Source of the DNA: Mycolicibacterium hodleri
GTDB taxonomy: Bacteria > Actinomycetota > Actinomycetes > Mycobacteriales > Mycobacteriaceae
DNA: 64,000 nucleotides
Reading direction: 5' to 3'
Assembly (NCBI RefSeq): GCF_025822245.1
Contig: NZ_JACKTL010000067.1
Span: forward strand, 110,672 to 174,671
The translations under genes and the position numbers were made by a program. Below are positions 47,543 through 56,507 of this stretch, in pieces; the first letter of the stretch is position 1, and each line of letters starts with the position of its first letter. The notes under the pieces are model-generated. The model ran no database searches. It was given only the letters and a program-made list of their open reading frames with translations, and was not told the DNA's origin.

Positions 47543-48232
47543 TCAGCCCGTCTGAAGATTGGCTACGGCGCTTCGGATCACGTCGACGACCACGTCCGGC
47601 TGAGACACCATCGGGACGTGACTGCTGTCGACTTCGACGATGGTTGCGCCCATGCGCTTGGCCAGGAAGCGCTCGAGATCGGGATGCACGGTGCGGTCCT
47701 TCTTGGCCACGATGAACCAGCTCGGCTTCGTCTTCCATGCGACGTCGTCACCCATCTCGTGCTCAAACAGGTCGGCGGCGGGCGGGTAGTGGGTGGCCCA
47801 CACTACTTTCTGCTCGTCCTCGGAAAGGTCACCCGCGAAATGCACGACGCCGCCGGGAAGCATCCAGGCCCGGCCGTCGGCGACCTGGATGTGCGAGAAC
47901 ACCTCCGTCGGATACTGGTCGAGCAAGCTCTGTACCGATTCCCCGGTGTCCGGCGTGACCGCGGCGATGTAGACCAATCCGACCACACGATTGTCGACCC
48001 CCGCCGCGGTGACCGTGGCTCCGCCGTAGGAATGACCGACGAGGATGACTGGGCCGTTGACCCGCTCCAGCGTCCGTTTCACCGCCGCCACGTCGTCGGC
48101 CAAGGTGTCGAGGCCGTACTGGACGGACATCACTTCGTGTCCGTCGGCCTGCAGCGCGGGAACAACCGCGTTGAAGCACGAGCCGTCGGCCCAGACGCCG
48201 TGGCAGAAAACAATGGAATGCTTGATGGACAA
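47543..48232 (-). CDS. Alpha/beta hydrolase (EstC-like)
   Basis: 229-aa esterase-like hydrolase. Oxyanion region FCHGVWADGS, nucleophile elbow VGHSYGGA and the C-terminal His in EVDSSHVPMVSQPD are present. It resembles short esterases of the salicylate-binding/methylketone type (DUF1749-free alpha/beta group) often called EstC. The TTG start at 48232 has AGAGGAAG six bases upstream. It is divergent from an AraC regulator that probably controls it. Confidence 0.88.
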   Translation of the reverse strand: MSIKHSIVFCHGVWADGSCFNAVVPALQADGHEVMSVQYGLDTLADDVAAVKRTLERVNGPVILVGHSYGGATVTAAGVDNRVVGLVYIAAVTPDTGESVQSLLDQYPTEVFSHIQVADGRAWMLPGGVVHFAGDLSEDEQKVVWATHYPPAADLFEHEMGDDVAWKTKPSWFIVAKKDRTVHPDLERFLAKRMGATIVEVDSSHVPMVSQPDVVVDVIRSAVANLQTG

Positions 48233-48332
48233 TGCACACTTCCTCTGTGGGACAAAAGGATTCGAGACGACAAACGGGTCCGACGGAATGCCGGTCCCCA
48301 TTCGAGGCTATGTGTACGATCGGCGCAGGACA

Positions 48333-49262
48333 ATGACTCAAAAGCCGGGTTACTTTGCCGAACCGCCATTCGTATCCGAGTGGCGGGCCTCTTCCGCGAA
48401 CGAGGACGCGCTCTCGGAAATCCTCCACACCGTGCAGCTGCAAAGTCAGTCGGTCACCCGCTACACCTCTCGCACGCCGTTCGACATCGCCATGCCTGCT
48501 GGGACGCGCCGGTTCCACTTCGTCGAGCAGGGTCCGATACGAATCCAGGGGCCAGGAATATCCGCTGCCGACGCCTTGAATGCCGGCGATCTGGTTCTGT
48601 GCGCCCGCGGGGACGGCCATCACCTGCAGGCAGGGGCGCCCGACGCCGACCCCCGGACACCGCGATGGCTGACCGGCACCTTCACCGCCAACGACGCCAT
48701 CGCCGATTCCGGCTTCTCAGTGCTACCTTCGGCGCTCATCGTGAGCGCTCAACCGCACGGCCAGGAGTGGCTGCCGGTCACGCTCGAGCTGTTGCTCGTC
48801 GAGGTGACGTCCCCGAGCCCCGGTTCGTCGGTGATGATCTCGCGCCTGCTGGACCTGTTGTTCATCCACGTCTTGCGCGAGTGGTCCCGACGCCGACCCA
48901 CATCCACCGGATGGCTAACCGCTGCAATGGATCCCGCACTTAGCGTTGTCCTGACGGCCATCCACCGCGATCTTGGCCACCCCTGGTCGGTCGCGAAGCT
49001 CGCTAGCGTCGCCGACGTTTCTCGAACAGCACTCGCTCAGCGGTTCGCTCGACTCCTCGGCGAGCCACCGTTGACCTATATCGCGAATCGCCGACTCGGC
49101 CGCGCCGCCGACCTCCTCCGCACCAGCTCCGCGCCCGTCGGCGCCATCGCCAACGAGGTCGGCTACTCGTCTGAAGCTGCCTTCAGCCGCGCCTTCCGCC
49201 GACGTTTCGGCCAGCCCCCGAGAGAGTGGAGAAACACCACCGCCATCGAATCCGCCAGGTGA
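48333..49262 (+). CDS. AraC-family regulator with cupin N-terminus
   Basis: 309-aa activator-type regulator. An N-terminal cupin_6-like sensor region (about 30-190, with MPAGTRRFHFVEQGPIRI and DLVLCARGDGHHL) precedes two helix-turn-helix motifs (WSVAKLASVADVSRTALAQR and VGAIANEVGYSSEAAFSRAF). ATG at 48333 after AGGA. It is divergent from the alpha/beta hydrolase. Such regulators commonly control neighbouring oxidoreductase or hydrolase genes. Its stop codon abuts a gene remnant. Confidence 0.9.
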   Translation: MTQKPGYFAEPPFVSEWRASSANEDALSEILHTVQLQSQSVTRYTSRTPFDIAMPAGTRRFHFVEQGPIRIQGPGISAADALNAGDLVLCARGDGHHLQAGAPDADPRTPRWLTGTFTANDAIADSGFSVLPSALIVSAQPHGQEWLPVTLELLLVEVTSPSPGSSVMISRLLDLLFIHVLREWSRRRPTSTGWLTAAMDPALSVVLTAIHRDLGHPWSVAKLASVADVSRTALAQRFARLLGEPPLTYIANRRLGRAADLLRTSSAPVGAIANEVGYSSEAAFSRAFRRRFGQPPREWRNTTAIESAR

Positions 49263-49342
49263 GGTACGCCGGCTGGGATGTCCGGCTGGCCAATCCCGGC
49301 CGCGCGCACTATTCGTTCCGGCCATCGAAGCGGTTCAATTGA
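49259..49342 (+). pseudogene. Remnant of the 3' end of the 46522-47517 gene
   Basis: Read from 49259 this segment gives AGWDVRLANPGRAHYSFRPS then a short tail and stop. The intact gene ends AGLDIRLVSHGRVHHSFRAI with a similar tail. Even the GAGCGG after the stop codon is shared. About half of the 27 aligned residues are identical. It is the relic of a duplicated copy, with the hydrolase and AraC genes now between it and the intact gene. Confidence 0.72.
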
Positions 49343-49512
49343 GCGGTGTCAGATCCGTGCGCTAAATTCGGGTTGAAGGGTTGGCCACCCGGTTGTCGGG
49401 CGACAGCACGCGACTGATCGCCAATACCGTTCGCAGGCAGGCGATTGCGGTGAGCTGCTGATCGACTTGCTCCATGAGGCGGAGCCGTAGACCCCAACAG
49501 AAGGAAACGCCC

Positions 49513-50505
49513 ATGCCCGCGTCCACGGAGTCAACCGCCAGCTCCGACGAGAACGGATACGACGTCATCGGCGACGTCCACGGCTGCGCGGCGCCGCTGA
49601 CGGATCTGCTGAACCGCCTCGGATGTCACGTGAACCAGTCGCGTGGCGCGTACGAGCACCCGACACGGCAAGCGATCTTCGTCGGCGACCTGGTCGACCG
49701 AGGGCCCGCCCAACTGGAGGTCCTACGGATCGTCAAGGGCATGGTCGACGCCGGTAGCGCTCAGATCGTCATGGGCAACCACGAATTCAACGCGGTTGCC
49801 TATGACACCCCTTCACCCGATGGCGGTTTCCTCCGGGCGCACACCGAGAAGAACACGAGCCAACACCAGGCGTTCCTCGACCAGGTGGACGGCGACACCC
49901 GCACCGAGTACCTCGACTGGTTCACGACGCTCCCGCTGTGGCTCGACCTCGGCGGTCTGCGGGTGGTGCACGCCTGTTGGCACGAACCGTCGATACGAGT
50001 CGTCGTGGAGGTGCTGGGGTTGAACCGCTTCACCTCCCGCGACCAGTTCGCCCGCGCGACGACGAAGGGCGACCCCCTCTACGAGGCCGTCGAAGTGCTA
50101 CTGAAGGGACCGGAGATCGACCTGGTCGGGCACGGGCAGCAGAGGTACTTCGACAGGGACGGCAACGGGCGCAGCCGCGCGCGGGTGGCGTGGTGGGACG
50201 ACGACGCCACGACGCTCCGCGCGCTTGCCGTCATGGGCTCGAACTTCAAAACGATTGACGGCAAACCATATCCGCCACTCCCCGGCACAGAGGTGGAGGC
50301 CGACGATCAGTCCTACTCCTACCGCGGGGACGTGCCGGTGTTCTACGGTCACTACTGGCGCGAGGGGCGACCGCAGCGCGGAGTCGACTTCACCGACCGC
50401 ACGGCCTGCGTGGACTTCAGCGCGGTCAAATCTGGCGCGCTGGTCGCCTACCGGTGGAGCGGCGAGCGGGAGATCGACGAGGATCACTACGTGGGCGTGG
50501 GGTGA
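49513..50505 (+). CDS. Metallophosphatase (PrpE/ApaH-like)
   Basis: 330-aa calcineurin-type phosphoesterase. Metal-binding motifs GDVHG (residues about 20-24), GDLVDRGP, GNHE, and later VHACWHEP and GHYW are present. This order fits bis(5'-nucleosyl)-tetraphosphatase or Ser/Thr phosphatase-like enzymes. ATG after AAGGAAA. The 170 bases upstream of it (after the remnant) show no gene. Confidence 0.9.
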   Translation: MPASTESTASSDENGYDVIGDVHGCAAPLTDLLNRLGCHVNQSRGAYEHPTRQAIFVGDLVDRGPAQLEVLRIVKGMVDAGSAQIVMGNHEFNAVAYDTPSPDGGFLRAHTEKNTSQHQAFLDQVDGDTRTEYLDWFTTLPLWLDLGGLRVVHACWHEPSIRVVVEVLGLNRFTSRDQFARATTKGDPLYEAVEVLLKGPEIDLVGHGQQRYFDRDGNGRSRARVAWWDDDATTLRALAVMGSNFKTIDGKPYPPLPGTEVEADDQSYSYRGDVPVFYGHYWREGRPQRGVDFTDRTACVDFSAVKSGALVAYRWSGEREIDEDHYVGVG

Positions 50506-50533
50506 CGGCCGCTCGATCGACGGGGAGGTACGC

Positions 50534-50959
50534 ATGAGCCGACGGGTCGTCATGTCCCTGGTCGTCGGAGCGATCGTACTGACAATCGTGGTCGTCAGCG
50601 GAAGCATGACGTACTGGTTCGGCCTGACCCGGCCGGCGACAAACACCGGTCCGGCGCAGACTATGTGTGAAGATGCGGTGAAGCACAACCTGTTGGCTCC
50701 ATCGAACGCCTCCTTCCGAGACATCTATGCCAAAAAGGATCGCTTGTCAGAGGATGACAACGTCTGGCTTGGCACCAATGCCGAACACGTCAAAGAGGTG
50801 TGGGCCGTCGGCGGCGAGGTCGAATCGCCCGGCGCGTCTGGATCGTCGTCGACGGCAGCCTTCGTCTGCCGGGCGTACGTCTTCGACGGCCAACCACCCC
50901 GCGCCACGGTGAACTTCCCCCAAGTAGACGAACGCGGGCAGTTGCTCGTCCGGCCGTAG
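50534..50959 (+). CDS. Small single-pass membrane or secreted protein
   Basis: 141-aa protein with one N-terminal hydrophobic helix (MSLVVGAIVLTIVVVSGSM) and an exported domain of about 105 residues (CEDAVKHNLLAPSNASFRD, AAFVCRAYVFDGQPPRATVN). Two Cys residues in the exported part could form a disulfide. There is no lipobox. The ATG follows GGGGAGG. I do not recognise a family; similar small mycobacterial proteins are uncharacterised. Confidence 0.8.
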   Translation: MSRRVVMSLVVGAIVLTIVVVSGSMTYWFGLTRPATNTGPAQTMCEDAVKHNLLAPSNASFRDIYAKKDRLSEDDNVWLGTNAEHVKEVWAVGGEVESPGASGSSSTAAFVCRAYVFDGQPPRATVNFPQVDERGQLLVRP

Positions 50960-51002
50960 GTTTCGTCAGTCCGGCGCTGGCACGGACAAGTCGACTCCGC
51001 CG

Positions 51003-51026
51003 GTTTCACCGCCCTACCCCGGGGTA
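51003..51026 (+). promoter_or_regulatory. Sigma-F-type promoter of the molybdoenzyme operon
   Basis: GTTT at 51003-51006, 15-base spacer, GGGTA at 51022-51026, matching the mycobacterial SigF consensus. The -10 overlaps the perfect palindrome CTACCCCGGGGTAG (51014-51027). The ATG is 10 bases downstream, so the leader is very short. The cutinase gene at 63216 has the same layout. Confidence 0.72.
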
Positions 51027-51036
51027 GTCCCCGACG

Positions 51037-51549
51037 ATGGAGTCAGCCCACTTCACCGACATATCCGTGCGCGTCGACGGCACCGAGCGCGCCGTCCGAG
51101 TCGACAACCGCATCACGCTCCTCGACCTGCTCCGCGAGCACCTCGGCGTCACCGCGCCGAAGAAGGGGTGCGACCACGGCCAGTGCGGATCGTGCACCGT
51201 CCTGATCGACGGCCGCCGCGCCACCACCTGCCTGGCGCTCGCCGTTGCGCACGACGGCGCCGACGTGCAGACCGCGGCGGGCCTCAGCCACGACGACCTG
51301 CACCCCGTCGCGCAGGCCTTCCTCGACCACGACGGCTTCCAGTGCGGCTACTGCACGCCCGGCCAGATCTGCTCCGCCGTCGGCATGCTCGACGAACTCA
51401 AGGCCGGCTCCCCCAGCCACGTCACCGCCGACATCGAGGGCACCCCCGACCTCACCGACGCCGAGATCCGAGAGCGCATGAGCGGCAACCTGTGTCGCTG
51501 CGCGGCCTACCCGAACATCGTCGCCGCGATCCAGCAGGCCGCCCGATGA
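51037..51549 (+). CDS. Aldehyde oxidoreductase 2Fe-2S subunit (PaoA/YagT-like)
   Basis: 170-aa small subunit of a xanthine oxidase-family enzyme. The plant-type 2Fe-2S ligands are in KKGCDHGQCGSCTVLIDG with the fourth Cys in TTCLALA; the second cluster uses FQCGYCTPGQ and NLCRCAAYPN. It passes electrons from molybdenum to FAD. No Tat signal is present, unlike E. coli PaoA, so the enzyme is probably cytoplasmic. Its stop overlaps the start of the FAD subunit (ATGA). Confidence 0.94.
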   Translation: MESAHFTDISVRVDGTERAVRVDNRITLLDLLREHLGVTAPKKGCDHGQCGSCTVLIDGRRATTCLALAVAHDGADVQTAAGLSHDDLHPVAQAFLDHDGFQCGYCTPGQICSAVGMLDELKAGSPSHVTADIEGTPDLTDAEIRERMSGNLCRCAAYPNIVAAIQQAAR

Positions 51550-52535
51550 TTCCCTTCGAGTATCACCGCGCCACCAGCGTCGCCGACGCCGTCACCACCA
51601 TCGCCGGCCGAGCCGACGCCGCCTTCCTCGCCGGCGGCACCAACCTCGTCGACCACATGAAGCTCGGCATCGCCGAACCCACCCTGCTCGTCGACGTCGG
51701 CCACCTGCCACTTCACGACGTCGACCAGCTCCCCGACGGGACGCTGCGCATCGGCGCCGACGTCCGCAACAGCGACCTCGCCGCCCACCCGGTCGTCCGC
51801 ACCCGCTACCCCGTGCTGTCCCGAGCGCTGCTCGCCGGCGCCTCCGGACAGCTGCGCAACGCGGCCACCACCGCGGGCAACCTGCTGCAGCGCACCCGCT
51901 GCGTCTACTTCCAGGACGTCAGCACCCCCTGCAACAAGCGCACCCCCGGCACGGGCTGCTCGGCCATCGGCGGCTACACCCGCTACCACGCCATCCTCGG
52001 CGCCTCCGAGCACTGCGTCGCCGCCCATCCGTCCGACATGGCCGTCGCCATGGCCGCGCTCGACGCCACCGTCGTCTACGTCACCGAGGACGGCGAACAT
52101 CGTGGGCCGCTCAACGACTTCCACCGACTGCCCGGCGATCAACCCGACCGCGACACCAACCTGCCGCACGGCGCCTTGATCACCGCCGTGGAGATCCCGT
52201 CCCCACCCGAGGGCGCCCGCTCCACCTACCGCAAGGTCCGCGACCGCGCGTCCTACGCGTTCGCGCTGACCTCCGTCGCCGCGGAGGTCGTCCTCGACGG
52301 CGACACCGTCACCAGCGCCCGGATCGCACTCGGCGGCGTCGCGCACAAGCCGTGGCGTGCCACCCACGCCGAGGCGGCGCTGCGCGGCCAGTCCGCCACC
52401 GAGGCCACCTTCGCCGCGGCCGCCGACGCGGAACTGCGGCAGGCAGAACCCGTCAGCGGCAACGAGTTCAAGGTCGGCCTCACCCGCGGCGCCATCGTCG
52501 CCACCCTGACCTCCCTCGTCGAAGGACACCAGTGA
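51546..52535 (+). CDS. Aldehyde oxidoreductase FAD subunit with 4Fe-4S insertion (PaoB/YagS-like)
   Basis: 329-aa FAD-binding subunit. FAD motif FLAGGTNLVDHMK is followed by GQLRNAATTAGNLLQ. An insertion with four Cys (RTRCVYFQDVSTPCNKRT, GTGCSAIGG, SEHCVAAHPSD) matches the extra 4Fe-4S cluster of E. coli PaoB, which distinguishes this group from ordinary xanthine dehydrogenases. Start and stop overlap both neighbouring subunit genes, so expression is tightly coupled. Confidence 0.93.
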   Translation: MIPFEYHRATSVADAVTTIAGRADAAFLAGGTNLVDHMKLGIAEPTLLVDVGHLPLHDVDQLPDGTLRIGADVRNSDLAAHPVVRTRYPVLSRALLAGASGQLRNAATTAGNLLQRTRCVYFQDVSTPCNKRTPGTGCSAIGGYTRYHAILGASEHCVAAHPSDMAVAMAALDATVVYVTEDGEHRGPLNDFHRLPGDQPDRDTNLPHGALITAVEIPSPPEGARSTYRKVRDRASYAFALTSVAAEVVLDGDTVTSARIALGGVAHKPWRATHAEAALRGQSATEATFAAAADAELRQAEPVSGNEFKVGLTRGAIVATLTSLVEGHQ

Positions 52536-54616
52536 TGACCACCATCGACCACCGCGCCATGGGCACCTCGCTGGCCCGCTTGGACGGCCCCGCCAAGGTC
52601 TCCGGCACCGCCACCTATGCCTTCGAGTATCCGGTCGACGCCCCGCTGTACCTGCACCCGGTGCAGGCCACCGTCGCCAAGGGCCGCATCCTCACCATGG
52701 ACACCACCGCTGCCCTGGCCCTCGACGGCGTCGAGGCGGTCCTGACCGTGTTCGACGCGCCCACCCTGGCCGACACCTCCGACGGCGACCTGGTGATCCT
52801 GCAGGACGACCAGGTGCACTACCGCGGCCAGCTCATCGGCGGCGTCCTTGCCGACAGCGCCGAAACTGCCAGACAGGCAGCCGCTCTCGTCCGCGTCGAC
52901 TACGACGAAGCCGAGCACGACACCGAGCTGCGCGCCGACCATCCTGGACTCTACGCCCCCGAGGAGGTCAACTCCGGTCACGAGACCGACACCTCCGACG
53001 GTGACGTCGAGGGCGCCCTGCGTGACGCGGCCGTCACGGTCGACCAGACCTATACCACCCCGCACGAGCACAACAGTCCGATGGAACCCCATGCCACCAT
53101 TGCCATTTGGGACCCGGACGGCCCGCTGCTGACGCTCTACGACTCGAGTCAGGGCGTGCACGTGGTCCGGCAGACCCTGGCCACCACCCTCGGCCTCGAG
53201 GAGGAGCAGATCCGCGTGGTCGCCAAGAACGTCGGCGGCGGCTTCGGCTCCAAGGGTGCACCGCACTCGCACAACGTACTGGCCGCCATGGCCGCGAAGC
53301 GCGAGCCCGGCCGTCCGGTGAAGCTGGCGCTGACCCGCCAGCAGATGTTCGCCTTCGTCGGCTACCGCACCCCCACCATTCAGCACGTGCGCCTCGGCGC
53401 CGACCGCGACGGCAGGCTCACCGCGATCAGCCACGAGGTCGTCGAACAGACCGCGACGGTCAAAGAGTACGCCGAGCAGACCGGCACCCCGGCCCGGATG
53501 ATGTACGCCGCGGCCACGCGCCAGACGTCGCACCGGCTCGCCGAACTCGACGTCGCCGTTCCCTTCTGGATGCGCGCGCCCGGCGAATGCCCCGGCATGT
53601 TCGCCCTCGAGGTGGCGATGGACGAACTCGCCGTCGCCTGCGACGTGGACCCGATCGAGCTGCGCATCCGCAACGAACCCGACGTCGACCCCGAGACCGG
53701 CAACCCGTGGTCCAACCGCCGACTCGTCGACTGCCTGCGCACCGGCGCCGACCGATTCGGTTGGGCCACAAGGCAACCGAGAACAGACGGCGAATGGCTG
53801 GTGGGCACCGGCGTCGCGTCGGCGGCGTATCCCGCGATGATCATGCCCGGCAACGCCGCCCGCATCACCCACGACGCGGCCGGGCGCTACCTCGTCGAGA
53901 TCGGAGCGGTCGACATCGGCACCGGGGCGTGGACCGCCCTGACGCAGATCGCCGCCGACGCCCTGGGTTGCGAGGTCGACGCCGTCGACCTGCAGATCGG
54001 CGACAGCGACTTGCCGCCCGCCTCGGTGGCGGGTGGCTCGTCGGGCACCAGCTCCTGGGGTGGCACCATCGTGGCTGCGGCGCAAGCCTTTCGGAAGGAA
54101 CACGGCGACGAGCCGGCCGTCGGCGCCACCACCATGACCGAGGCCCCGGAGAACGACGAGGTCGACGACTACGGCATGTATTCCTTCGGTGCCCACTTCG
54201 TCGAAGCCCGGGTCAACCGGTACACCGGTGAGATCCGGGTGTCCCGGATGCTCGGCGTGTTCTCGATCGGCCGGGTGATCAACCCGACGACGGTGCGCTC
54301 GCAGTTGATCGGCGGCATGACCATGGGGCTGTCGATGGCGTTGCACGAGGAGAGCGTGCGGGACCACCGGTTCGGCCACGTCGTCACCCAGGACTTCGCG
54401 AGCTACCACATCAGCAGCCATGCCGACATCGGCGAGATCGAGGCCGTCGCTCTCGACGACCTGGACGAGCACGCCAATCCGATGGGCTCGCGCGGTGCCG
54501 GCGAGATCGGCATCGTCGGCTCGGCCGCCGCGGTGGTCAACGCGGTCTTCCACGCCACCGGCGTCCGGGTGCGCGACCTGCCGGTGCAGTGCGACGCGTT
54601 GGTGGGCAAGTTCTGA
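52535..54616 (+). CDS. Aldehyde oxidoreductase molybdenum subunit (PaoC/YagR-like)
   Basis: 693-aa catalytic subunit that binds molybdopterin cytosine dinucleotide. Molybdenum-domain motifs include NVGGGFGSKG, WMRAPGECPGMFALE and the catalytic Glu in GSRGAGEIGIVG. Oxidises aldehydes to acids, likely for detoxification. It is slightly shorter than I expect for PaoC (about 730 aa); the stretch after SSWGGTIVAAAQAF appears trimmed. It overlaps the FAD subunit by one base. A strong terminator follows 40 bases after the stop. No maturation chaperone gene is adjacent. Confidence 0.93.
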   Translation: MTTIDHRAMGTSLARLDGPAKVSGTATYAFEYPVDAPLYLHPVQATVAKGRILTMDTTAALALDGVEAVLTVFDAPTLADTSDGDLVILQDDQVHYRGQLIGGVLADSAETARQAAALVRVDYDEAEHDTELRADHPGLYAPEEVNSGHETDTSDGDVEGALRDAAVTVDQTYTTPHEHNSPMEPHATIAIWDPDGPLLTLYDSSQGVHVVRQTLATTLGLEEEQIRVVAKNVGGGFGSKGAPHSHNVLAAMAAKREPGRPVKLALTRQQMFAFVGYRTPTIQHVRLGADRDGRLTAISHEVVEQTATVKEYAEQTGTPARMMYAAATRQTSHRLAELDVAVPFWMRAPGECPGMFALEVAMDELAVACDVDPIELRIRNEPDVDPETGNPWSNRRLVDCLRTGADRFGWATRQPRTDGEWLVGTGVASAAYPAMIMPGNAARITHDAAGRYLVEIGAVDIGTGAWTALTQIAADALGCEVDAVDLQIGDSDLPPASVAGGSSGTSSWGGTIVAAAQAFRKEHGDEPAVGATTMTEAPENDEVDDYGMYSFGAHFVEARVNRYTGEIRVSRMLGVFSIGRVINPTTVRSQLIGGMTMGLSMALHEESVRDHRFGHVVTQDFASYHISSHADIGEIEAVALDDLDEHANPMGSRGAGEIGIVGSAAAVVNAVFHATGVRVRDLPVQCDALVGKF

Positions 54617-54655
54617 CGTAAGGTACAGCGCCCCAAGGTCTTACCCGAAGACGAA

Positions 54656-54685
54656 CAGCCGCCTCGCGTCGTCGCGAGGCGGCTG
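54656..54685. terminator. Perfect hairpin terminator
   Basis: Thirteen-base arms (CAGCCGCCTCGCG and its exact complement) around a TCGT loop. It lies between the molybdoenzyme operon and the convergent Gly/Pro-rich protein gene and can serve both. Confidence 0.9.
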
Positions 54686-54702
54686 CTCATTGTCAGATCG
54701 GT

Positions 54703-55401
54703 CTACAGCGGGATCCAGATTCCGAAGAAGTAGAAGCCCCAGGCGTTGAAGCCCGGATCGAAGATCGGCGTCTCGTTGTAGCCGAAGTAGTTGACCGGCC
54801 CATAGTTCCAGTAGCCGCCGGGAGGCGGCAGCGGCCGGTCCCAGCCGACACGCGGTGGCGCTCCCCAGCCCCACGGCGCCGGTCCGCCGCCCCACGGGGC
54901 GTCGCGCCAACCACCGAAGGCGTCCGGGGGACGTGGTCCCCAGTCGTGACCGTCGGGTCCGCGGGTGTTGTCGGGGCCGCCTGGGCCGCGGAAGTCACCT
55001 GGACCGCCAGGTCCGCCGGGCCCTCCGGGGCCGCGGTCGTCGCCGGGTCCGCCGGGGCCACCAGGACCGCCGGGGCCACCCGGACCACGGAAGTCGCCTG
55101 GACCGCCAGGCCCACCGGGGCCGCCGGGCCCTCCCGGGCCGCGATCGCCACCGGGGCCGCCCGGCCCGCGGAAGTCAGCAGGTCCGCCGGGGCCGCCCGG
55201 TCCGCCGGGACCACGTCCCTGTGGTCCACCCGGTCCGCCTGGGCCGCCCGGGCCAGGTCCGCCTGCGCAGAACGGCGGCTGGCACGCGCCGCCACCACCA
55301 GGAGCCGCGAGCGCGACCCCTGAACTGCCGGCGATGAGGCTCAGCCCGATCCCGCCCGCGAAGGCCGCTCCTGCGACCGCTTTCTTGAGGTTCATCGTCA
55401 T
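54703..55401 (-). CDS. Secreted Gly/Pro-repeat protein
   Basis: 232-aa exported protein. A signal peptide (about 1-32, AVAGAAFAGGIGLSLIAG, cleavage near ALAAP) is followed by a collagen-like block (about 48-150) of GPGGPGG units punctuated by DFRGPGG, DRGPGG and DDRGPGG. A Trp/Tyr-rich C-terminus ends FDPGFNAWGFYFFGIWIPL, a tail I associate with other mycobacterial secreted proteins. Translation starts at ATG 55401 or 55395; AAGGAG is three or nine bases upstream. Structural or surface role is likely but unproven. The opposite strand is open here only because the repeat is GC-symmetric. Confidence 0.85.
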   Translation of the reverse strand: MTMNLKKAVAGAAFAGGIGLSLIAGSSGVALAAPGGGGACQPPFCAGGPGPGGPGGPGGPQGRGPGGPGGPGGPADFRGPGGPGGDRGPGGPGGPGGPGGPGDFRGPGGPGGPGGPGGPGDDRGPGGPGGPGGPGDFRGPGGPDNTRGPDGHDWGPRPPDAFGGWRDAPWGGGPAPWGWGAPPRVGWDRPLPPPGGYWNYGPVNYFGYNETPIFDPGFNAWGFYFFGIWIPL

Positions 55402-55724
55402 TTGCTCCTTTGTCCGGAGTGGTAGCTCCGAGTCACCCCGACCCAAATAAACACTACATAGCCAACCTATGATTTATTCCTGTGCAGGCTGTGGGTCGAC
55501 TCGATGGGCCGGAGACGCCCCTGAGAGGACGCGCACCACAGAGGTAAGAATCGGCGGTGGAACGCAATTCGTTACAAATCGAGCAGCCGTCCGGGCGTTT
55601 ACGGTGGTCACACGGTCGTTTCACAGCGTGGCTGCGCGTCGGTGCAAGGATTGTCGCCGGTAGTCAGCCAAGTCGGAACGCCGCAGCGGGCTATTTGTCT
55701 AGGTCACCCATCTTCGTCGCACGG
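55402..55724. other. 323-base gap without a gene
   Basis: Holds the promoter region of the Gly/Pro-repeat protein, including an unusually AT-rich patch at about 55443-55477. I see no conserved reading frame, RNA gene or repeat in the remainder. Confidence 0.6.
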
Positions 55725-56507
55725 CTACACCACACCGGTGTCGAACCGCCCCTCACCAAGTCGCGCCACAGCCCGGCCGTCGACGAGCTCGGGACGGTCA
55801 TTCGCGTGGCGCCAGTAGTGCCGCACCATCCAGTACAGCCCGGCACCCTCGGGAACGTAGAAGTCACATCCGTCGATCGTCTTTTCGGTGCCGTCGCGAC
55901 GTCGGAGCACGACGGCCTTGCGGGTCTTCTTGTTGACCTCGGAGTGATCATCGACCCCGACGATGTCATCCCACGCCACGATTTCCGTGCTCTTGATATC
56001 GGCGACCTCGACGCCCCCGGGCGTAAGCTTCACGTATCCAACCCCGCCACGGCGCCAAGCCATAAGCAGTCCGGTGAGGGCCGTCACCGCAGCTAGGCCC
56101 ATGACGACCATCGCCGCCAGTCGGGCGCGCTCGCCGGAGAACATGCGCAGATCGCCAGTCAGCGTGAAGACCACGACGAAGGCTCCCAACGGCACGAACA
56201 ACCCGAGCACGACCAGAATCGTCGCGCTGAATGTTCGGTCCGTTCGTAAGACAGTGCCTGAGGGATCGTGGCTGGCGCGTAACGCCGTCTTGCCTCGAGA
56301 CACGAAGTGCAGCATCGCGAGTGTCAGGACGAAGGGTACTGCCAGGCCGAATAACACCGTCGCGGTGAAGAAGTCGCCGCGCACCACACTGTGCGCACCG
56401 CCCAGGACACCCGCGAGGATGAGCACTGTCATCGCCAGCGACGCACGTGTTGATCGACTCCGGCCGTCGGGCCAGTTGGCGGGCTCGGGCAGTGTCAGTA
56501 GGGACAT
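55725..56507 (-). CDS. Polytopic membrane protein, candidate immunity protein
   Basis: 260-aa protein with four or five hydrophobic helices in the first 170 residues (SLAMTVLILAGVLGGAHSVV, TATVLFGLAVPFVLTLAMLH, ATILVVLGLFVPLGAFVVVF, LAAMVVMGLAAVTALTGLLM) and a cytoplasmic C-terminal domain of about 85 residues (YVKLTPGGVEVADIKSTEIV, WDDIVGVDD) resembling a PH-like fold. Its start codon lies inside the 3' end of the W-x-G protein gene (13-base overlap). Overlap with a putative membrane-active effector and multiple helices suggest an immunity role, by inference. Confidence 0.8.
   Translation of the reverse strand: MSLLTLPEPANWPDGRSRSTRASLAMTVLILAGVLGGAHSVVRGDFFTATVLFGLAVPFVLTLAMLHFVSRGKTALRASHDPSGTVLRTDRTFSATILVVLGLFVPLGAFVVVFTLTGDLRMFSGERARLAAMVVMGLAAVTALTGLLMAWRRGGVGYVKLTPGGVEVADIKSTEIVAWDDIVGVDDHSEVNKKTRKAVVLRRRDGTEKTIDGCDFYVPEGAGLYWMVRHYWRHANDRPELVDGRAVARLGEGRFDTGVV

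Noticed and set aside
52253..54553. 766-codon minus-strand frame opposite the molybdenum subunit gene
   Set aside because: Fully antisense to a gene with complete catalytic motifs; low-complexity Gly/Asp/Val composition.
54965..55450. Plus-strand collagen-like (PPGP) frame and repeated DNA that could suggest CRISPR
   Set aside because: It is the complement of the GPGG repeat gene; units are codon repeats without unique spacers.
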